A stretch of 64,000 nucleotides of DNA from Nissolia schottii (lineage: Eukaryota > Streptophyta > Magnoliopsida > Fabales > Fabaceae), in contig QANU01002233.1 of the NCBI GenBank assembly GCA_003254905.1, positions 1-64,000 of the forward strand, in the 5' to 3' direction. The notes under the pieces are model-generated. The model was not told where the DNA came from and ran no database searches. It was given only the letters and a program-made list of their open reading frames with translations. This document shows, in pieces, positions 57,329 through 64,000 of this stretch (positions within the stretch are counted from its first letter, which is position 1; every line of letters begins with the position of its first letter). A program made the translations under genes and the position numbers.

Positions 57329-60313
57329 TGAAACACCCTAGCTAACTGTTTACCCGTACCTAGTAAACAATGCTCACTAGGTTGTTTTCTACCTGGTCGG
57401 ACTACCCTAGTCCATAGTTATATTTCGAAAATAGTTGATTAAGAAAATAGGGACCAATTTTAAACTTTTCATTTACATCGATTAATTACTAAAATAGAAC
57501 CATGCGTTGAAAAAAACAAATATAACAAAGCGTATAACAGTATAGTAGTAAAGCATCCAATATACATTCATGTGGTCCATCACATCCATCACATAGTTGT
57601 ATATACAATAAGTAAGATACACATAACATGTACATAAACTAAAATACCATATACAGAACCCAAAATACATAACATCAAAATACAAGGGCTACTAGAATGC
57701 TACTCAGTATGCCATTGGCAAAATCCTGACATCCTGCTCTCTAAGTCCATCGCCTATCATGGCCGCTCATGGTTCTGCTGGCAGCTTATCAGCATCCTCA
57801 AAATATGAAGCATCTTCAGTACCTGAAGTCATAAGGCAGTGGGAATGAGAACGGTAGGTTCTCAGTGGATATAACTTTAGTTCCTGAGTCTCGTCTCATG
57901 TTAGGTCGGACTTCAGGCCGCTCAGAGATTTCTAAGTGAACATTCATACTAAACATCCTACTAATTATTATCTGGCCTAAGTGCTGAACGGCTTTATCTA
58001 CATTACTAGGTTATAGGGGAACTACTCTTGCATACTACGTTCTCGTGCTGATTAACATTTCATGTACGTACATAGCCATATCGAGCGTCCTCTTGACGGT
58101 AATTACATAACAGCAGAATCATCCATTACATCTACTCACACATAACAGAATGCAGAATCATACAGTACCCATACTCATGCATAACAGAATCATCAGAATG
58201 AACCTAACAGAATCATTAGAATGAACATGCTTGATATACATGCCTAACAGAATGAACATATGCATAACAGAATAAACCTGGATAACAGAATAAACCTGCT
58301 TTTGGAATATATGTTATTCCCACCATAACATTGCCCTCTTTTGACAATACTATGACAGAATAACCTCGCACCCTCAGTGTAGGCCCTTTTTCGACCTTCC
58401 TGCGGTGGGCTTCCACCTGCCGTGTGCCGCCTCGGGACCCCTCGGCAGTGGGCGGATATTGTAACCCCACCTTAGCTTGCCTCCTTTCGACAATGCAAAG
58501 GCGTGGTAACCGCACACCTCCAGGTATGCCATATCGACACCACCTGTGGCGGGCTTCCACATTCAGGATGCTTCTTTGACCTCCTGATGTGGGATCATGG
58601 TTTGGCTCTCGTGATCATGGCCTCAGAATTTTCAGCATGTGGCATTTAACCTTTTCAGCATTTGGCATTTAGCCTTTTCAGCATTTTCAGCAGCATTTTC
58701 GGAATTCATTTCTTTTCAGTACCTGCAGCATGGCATACTTGTTTCCTATGGTTCATTTTAGAATCTTTACTTATCTCATAGTTATTTCTAATCCTTTAAA
58801 TTTGACTTATCATTAATGCATGGAATGCTACATCTTAGACCACAGACTACATGTGATTCATATGTTCACATACAGCATATACTTCACATATTCACATACG
58901 GCATATACTGCGTACATTTCAGTTATCAATCATGGTTATAGCATTGAGTATCAGATTATGTGCCTCAAGAGGGGTTCCCATAATACATTCGGGTCTCAGG
59001 CCGCTCAGCGAAACTATGGTCCGCTCAGCGGTTTGAGCCCTTGCGCTCAGCGCTTAAAACATTCCCGCTCAGCGATAGGAATCTTATCGCTCAGCGGTAA
59101 GAATCCCATCGCTCAACGGTCTGAAAACTTTTTAAAATATCTCCACCGACTTTTATCCTTTTATAAAAATATCTTCCCGGCCTTATCCTCATCCACGTGG
59201 ACTGCAGACCGCTCAGCGGTAACCGCCTTCCGCTCAGCGCTCTGTAGTTCACGTTTGAATATTCTTGATGTATTTCGCTCAGCGGCGCCAGAGGCCGCTC
59301 AGCTGTCACTGGGCGAAACTGAAAACCGAATGCATCATTTTCTCCCATTTCTTTCCTCTTCCTTCCATGGAACCTGCTTGAGTTTTCACACATATTTTAC
59401 ACATATTAATCCTATCTAATCCAGGTCACAAGACCCTTCAGAATCATCTTCCTAAGCCCTAGCATCATTTCTAACATATATAATCACATAATCAAAGAAT
59501 CACCTACACATACATATAATCACATACAATCATCCACCATCAAAGAGGTGAAGAACTAGAGTTACCCTCTTCCTAAAGAGCTTGTTGATGATGGAGGAAG
59601 GATGAAATTAAGCTTTGCTTGCTTGCTTGAGTTCTTCTTGCCAAGAAGTAAAAAACCCTTGAAATAACTATGGAAACTTAGGTTATGGAAGCTTGGTGTT
59701 CTTTCCTCCAAGTGAAGAGAAACTCACAACCTAGTCTTGCTTGTCTTCTTTATGTGTGTGAAATTAGAGGAATATAATCAAGGCAAGGATGGATTTGAGT
59801 GGTGGGCTTTGGATGGCTTTAGGTTAGGAAACGTAGGAAAACAAAATGAAAGAAAGTGTGTGTGTGTGTCTTCGGTTGGAGGGCTGGCCGTGGGAAATAT
59901 GAGTCCTTTGGGTACACATATTTTCTATTTTTCTCGGTGTGTTTTCGGTCGTGTTCGCTCATTAACTATTTATGTACGGAAGTCCTAAAAATATTTCAGA
60001 CATACCGTTGTAACCTATTAATTTTGCTTATTAATATTTAATTCTTTGTTGAGATATTCTCGCATTTATTTTCATATTAATGTATTTTACAGACTCCTGT
60101 GAGTCGTGATTAAATTCTAATAATAACCTAATATCGACCCGAACGTCACTGGACGCCACGAGATCGCAAACTTATTATTTTTAACTAATATTACAGGGAT
60201 TAAAATTAATACTTAACTTTTTATTTTATTTTCTTTTATCTTTTCTTATTCATATATTCTTAATTATTTATTATGTGACATTTTAGTGAAGGGAAAAAGA
60301 CGGGGTTGTTACA
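57329..60313 (-). mobile_element. 3' LTR of element G1 (minus strand)
   Basis: 2985 bases; on the minus strand TGTAACAACCCCGTC...GGTGTTTCA. It is full-length similar to solo LTR G2. It carries the CGCTCAGCG array (59001-59304), a GTGGGTAA-like block (59561), the conserved stem (57983-57992 with 57917-57926) and the terminal hairpin (57336-57380). A purine-rich tract (complement TTCCACCCCCTTCGAAA, 60314-60330) adjoins its start, identifying it as the 3' LTR. Confidence 0.9.
59001..59304 (-). repeat. CGCTCAGCG-type array in the G1 3' LTR
   Basis: About ten CCGCTCAGCG units, the mirror of the array in G2. Confidence 0.85.
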
Positions 60314-60433
60314 TTCCACCCCCTTCGAAAAATTTCGTCCTCGAAATTGAAAAATAAGGATAAGTCCATACCTCTCAAAATAACTCCGGATAGGCTTCCT
60401 TCATATCCGCTTCTAACTCCTATGTCTGCTTTT
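60314..60433 (-). mobile_element. Polypurine tract and 3' end of the G1 interior
   Basis: Complement of TTTCGAAGGGGGTGGAA next to the LTR, preceded by AATTTCGAGGACGAAATTTT, the same type of small hairpin seen before J's tract. Confidence 0.8.
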
Positions 60434-60742
60434 CTAGTTCCCCGTTCGCTCATACCACTTGTACCATAGGGATCTTCTTGTTCCTTGTCTGACGAATCTT
60501 ATGATCAGTGACTGAGAGACATGAAAGACATTACGGATATTGGCTAGGTTCGGTGGAAGAGCTATTCGGTACGCTACCGGTCCAATATGCTCCAGGATCT
60601 GGAAAGGTCCAATAAATCGGGGGTTCAGCTTCCTGATCTTCAAAGACCTTCCAATGCCTGTCGCCGGAGTAACCTTTAGGAAGACGTGATCTCCCTCTTG
60701 GACTCGAGCGGTCTCCTCCGATTATCTGCATAGTTATTCGGT
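60434..60742 (-). pseudogene. Integrase C-terminal fragment of element G1
   Basis: On the minus strand: [11 protein letters not shown], then [33 protein letters not shown] and NVFHVSQ. This is the GPF/Y domain that ends Ty3/gypsy integrases; a frameshift lies near its beginning. The catalytic core, RT and RNase H are not found upstream in the element, so pol has been almost wholly deleted. The frame is lost after NVFHVSQ. Confidence 0.88.
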
Positions 60743-61525
60743 CGGCTTTGCACTGTAAACACTCTCTTGCGCAACAGCTTCATCAATTCTTCTGTCTCTC
60801 CGGCTAGGGCTTTTACCTATTATCATCCTAATCCCCATTATTCCTGACTGTATCTTGGTCTCTTTCTTGGACATTATTCGTCTTCACTCTAAAGCTTATC
60901 AAGTTCTCCTATATCCAATTCTTCTATATCAAGTTTTTCTATGTCTCCCATATCTTAATCTTTCCTTACTTCTTTAGGTTAAATCTGAGTTACATTCGTG
61001 GTTCTCACACTTTAACCTCCTCATCTTCTCCTTAAGTTTGTATTCGCACTTACATCTTTATTCATGTTCTCCCTAGTTTCTCCCATGTACGTCTCTTCCT
61101 AACGACTGGTTCACTTTATTTCTATACCTCACCTCATCTTTATACCTTCTACTATACTCTTCTCTTAATTCTCTCGTTTTCCACACTTGCTCACTATCCT
61201 TTTCCTCCATGGGTCCTCAGAACTTAGCGTCTCAAACCTTTTATTTCCCCAACAGAACGTACTCTAACACTCGTACACTCGTCCTAGTCACTTAAGTCTC
61301 TCGTCTCTTCCCACACCGTGGGAAATTATTTTCCGTAGGGATGGAAAAGGTATCCCTCTCCTTTAATCCTGCAAGGCACTTGCCTGCTCGGTCCTCGCTC
61401 TTCTATTTCGCTTACTACTGGTTAATGTCAGATTTCTTACTGACATTTCCAAAATCTAGTACTTCTCCGCCTTCATCGCCTAGTTGCGCACATCTATGTG
61501 AATGACGAACGCCTGCACCTCAAAC
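60743..61525 (-). other. Degenerate G1 interior, no recognisable domain
   Basis: Pyrimidine-rich on the plus strand with many TCTTC/CTTCT runs. I find neither RT nor protease motifs on the minus strand. It may be decayed gag tail or unrelated filler. Confidence 0.5.
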
Positions 61526-61960
61526 TTCTACTCTCTAAAAGGGTCCATACCCTGCTTCATCATGCACTTCTCGGTATTTTCGCCTTTCCATTCCTTGGCG
61601 GGATCCAACTGGTGGGTATTCGAGCAACGACTTAGCCTTTCAAAAGTCGTTGTATACTCCGCCACTGTCATCCATCTTAGTGCCAGTTCACGGAACCTCA
61701 TTTTCTTTCTACTCTCGTAGTCTTTAGGGACAATACTTGTCTACCACTACCTTCATGAACCGGCTTCCGATGATTTGGGCCTTCCTTTGTTTTAACCGGG
61801 GTCTGGTGGTGTCCCTCCACGCTTCTGCTACATCCTTTTCCACCTTCTGACTGCGACCTCGATTTGTTGAGTGTCAATGTCGATGGTGTTTTTAGCTACC
61901 TGTTCTATCTCCTATACCTAGTTATGGCTGCCTCCGGGTCTACAAATCTACCGAATGTAC
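61526..61960 (-). pseudogene. gag: Decayed gag core of element G1
   Basis: On the minus strand I can read AEAWRDTTRPRLKQ (the WW-STRP gag block), FMKVVVDKY, then MTVAEYTTTFERLSRCSNTH and QLDPAKEWKGE. These blocks fall in different frames because of small indels, and stops are frequent. The motifs match the gag of element J block for block, which links the two. Confidence 0.8.
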
Positions 61961-63360
61961 AAGGTCTGACGTTCGTAAAACTCACATACATTTGTCCATC
62001 ATCTTCCTGCAATGTTGGGGCTGGCTAAGGTTAGCATGGCTGGGGTTTCATTTAGCTCAGTTCCTGGTCATGGCGAATCCTGATGCGCGAGGGTTGAATC
62101 CTTAACTATCCTTTTGGACTTCCGCAATTACTAATAGGAGTCACAAGGGTCTTATTAACTTGGTAATATGGGTGGCCTCCGCCTTATGGTGGTTTCAACC
62201 CAATCCCTGACTCTTGGGCACGAATGCACCTATATGGGGTGGTAACGATTTGGAATCTAGCAATGCTTGGGGTACGTCTGACAGAAACCTGCCAAAGAGT
62301 TTCCACAGAAGTTTTTAACAACCAACTCTCCTTTCTAAAGAGCGAATTGAGAGAAAGGGTTTAGGGACATGGGCTAAGAAAGATTCGGGACATGGGAGGA
62401 ATGGGAAAGTTATCGTTGTAGGCATTTGAGGGGTTGCTAAAAATTAATTCCCTTATGTGTGCAAGTGTTTACACTCCATTGTAAGGAGCAAATCGTGAGA
62501 AAGGGTATGAAGTTGAGAAAAGTTTGGGGAACAGGAGGAATAGGACAATTGCTGGGGTAAGTATTCGAGGGTCTACTAGGAATGACTCCCGTACGGATTT
62601 AAGTGTTTGCGCTTTCTTGTGCGCCTGTCTTCCTACCTCCCGAGTTTGTCCTTACCGTCTACCATGGTTAGTTATCCAGGGTTGGCCTTCGGCACAACGT
62701 CCAGTTGGTTGGTATGGTGTCACCGAATAGTGAGGCTAGGACTTTCACTGTCTTTGACTTAGATGGCCGTCATTCTCCTTTATGACCTACGCCCTGTCAT
62801 AACTCTCGTGGTTCCTCTTGAGAAGAGTCCTCATTCTCAATTGCATCAATAGAGTGGTGCCCGGGAATCGGGACTCCTCCCTGCTCCAGATGAGGCTTGG
62901 TTTGGTCTTGCCATCCCTAAGTCTTGCCTTGAAATTTTGCCGGGACATAAGTCTGACCCTTCAAGTTCAGGCAGGAGACGTCCTCGCATTTCAGTACATT
63001 ATTCTTTTCGGTTTCTGCACTTTTCTTCTCAGCTACTGCTCCTTCGTAGACGGTTTCAAAACCTGCGGCATTTGCCTTCGACGTTGTCGGGGGTTACGTC
63101 CCTTCGAGAAGTTGCTGTCACTTTCCAGGCCTGGGCCTCCTTTCTGACGGTACCTGTAACAACCTTCAAAGTAAGCACGTCATCGTGTATCAGTTCTCAA
63201 GGTAGCATGGCTGAGTAGTCACACTCACACCATTTCGGGTTGGCCAAACTCGAAAAGGGTTAATGTATCTAGGTTCAGACTATACAACTCCATAGAATGT
63301 ACACCGTGATCATGCCCGAAAGCATAGTACAGCTCAGTCCTCAGGCTCACTCGGACCAAA
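61961..63360 (-). other. Long unrecognised leader between gag and primer site of G1
   Basis: In element J this interval is only about 160 bases; here it is about 1.4 kb. Small frames are present (for example 62818-63147 on the plus strand) but none resembles a known protein. It could hold extra inserted sequence or badly decayed gag N-terminus. Confidence 0.5.
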
Positions 63361-63374
63361 CTGCTCTGATACCA
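63361..63374 (-). promoter_or_regulatory. Primer binding site of G1, initiator Met-tRNA
   Basis: On the minus strand TGGTATCAGAGCAG, two bases from the LTR end, as in element J. Confidence 0.95.
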
Positions 63375-63376
63375 AA

Positions 63377-64000
63377 TGAAACACCCTAGCTAACTGTTTA
63401 CCCGTACGTAGTAAACAATGCTCACTAGGTTGTTTTCTACCTGGTCGGACTACCTTAGTCCATAGTTATAATTCAAAAATAGTTGATTAAGAAAATAGGG
63501 ACCAATTTTAAACTTTTCATTTACATCGATTAATTACTAAAATAGAGCCATGCGTTGGAAAGAACAAATATAACAAAGCGTATAACAGTATAGTAGTAAA
63601 GCATCCAATATACATTCATGTGGTCCATCACATCCATCACATAGTTGTATATACGATAAGTAAGATACACATAACATTTACATAAACTAAAATACCATAT
63701 ACAGAACCCAAAATACATAACATCAAAATATAAGGGCTACTGGAATGCTACTCAGTATGCCCTTGGCAAAATCCTGACATCCTGCTCTCTAAGTCCATCG
63801 CCTATCATGGCCGCTCATGGTTCTACTGGCAGCTCATCAGCATCCTCAAAATATGAAGCATCTTCAGTACCTGAAGTCATAAGGCAGGTGGAATGAGAAC
63901 GGTAGGTTCTCAGTGGATATAACTTTAGTTCCTAAGTCTCGTCTCATGTTAGGTCGGGCTTCAGGCCGCTCAGAGATTTCTAAGTGAACATGCATACTAA
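63377..64000 (-). mobile_element. 5' LTR of element G1, 3' part only
   Basis: Nearly identical to 57329-57950 and running off the window at the conserved stem (GCCGCTCAGA near 63966). The very high similarity to the 3' LTR indicates a recent insertion compared with most of the nest. Confidence 0.93.

Noticed and set aside
58820-59419. A 199-codon plus-strand frame
   Set aside because: Runs antisense through LTR G1 including the CGCTCAGCG array, which reads as repeated RSA; no similarity to a protein family seen.
59856-60041. GTGTGTGTGT tract with a small Cys/Val-rich frame
   Set aside because: Simple repeat in the LTR leader region; not a gene.

Overview
This is a stretch of a flowering-plant nuclear genome, most likely a eudicot; I cannot name the species. 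It is AT-rich and dominated by LTR retrotransposons nested inside one another. It contains one intact, intron-bearing host gene, a pollen receptor-like kinase type LRR kinase at 22757-27974. I see no tRNA, rRNA, CRISPR or bacterial-type features. All comparisons between copies were made by eye.

Layout, left to right. (1) 1-3722: minus-strand LTR pieces of a large family whose LTRs begin TGTAACATCCC. I call this the TGTAACATCCC family; it uses an initiator-Met-tRNA primer site. LTR E sits inside LTR D1, and a small repeat cuts E at the window edge. (2) 3723-19914: a minus-strand non-autonomous Athila-like element (B; tRNA-Asp-like primer site; one ORF of unknown function at 16904-18040). It is split by a nearly full plus-strand Athila-type Ty3/gypsy element (A, 5504-15863) with decayed gag, protease, RT, RNase H and integrase. 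The single N of the window lies at the left A/B junction. (3) 19915-21781: the 3' half of another LTR (N). (4) 21782-30135: the genic island, with a hAT-like MITE, the kinase gene and a 3.1-kb intron holding a long inverted-repeat element. (5) 30136-57328: a deep nest. Solo LTRs G2, H, K, L, M and two B-type solo LTRs are bounded by 5-bp target duplications (one of them imperfect). Most sit in the two long LTRs of element J, whose interior carries only a decayed gag. J is followed by LTR D2 with a gag/protease scrap. (6) 57329-64000: a minus-strand, internally deleted TGTAACATCCC-family element (G1) running off the right edge.

The most interesting signal is in the LTRs. Divergent LTRs of the TGTAACATCCC family keep the same order of parts: TGTAACATCCC start, TATA box, a GTGGGTAA block, an array of short palindromes, a private minisatellite, a conserved stem with a 57-97-base loop, and a two-tier hairpin just before the 3' terminus. 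Both stems vary between families in ways that keep pairing, so they look like conserved RNA structures. Two palindromic array types, CGCTCAGCG and CATTCGAATG, are swapped among families. The CGCTCAGCG array also occurs upstream of the TATA box in unrelated Athila-type LTRs.
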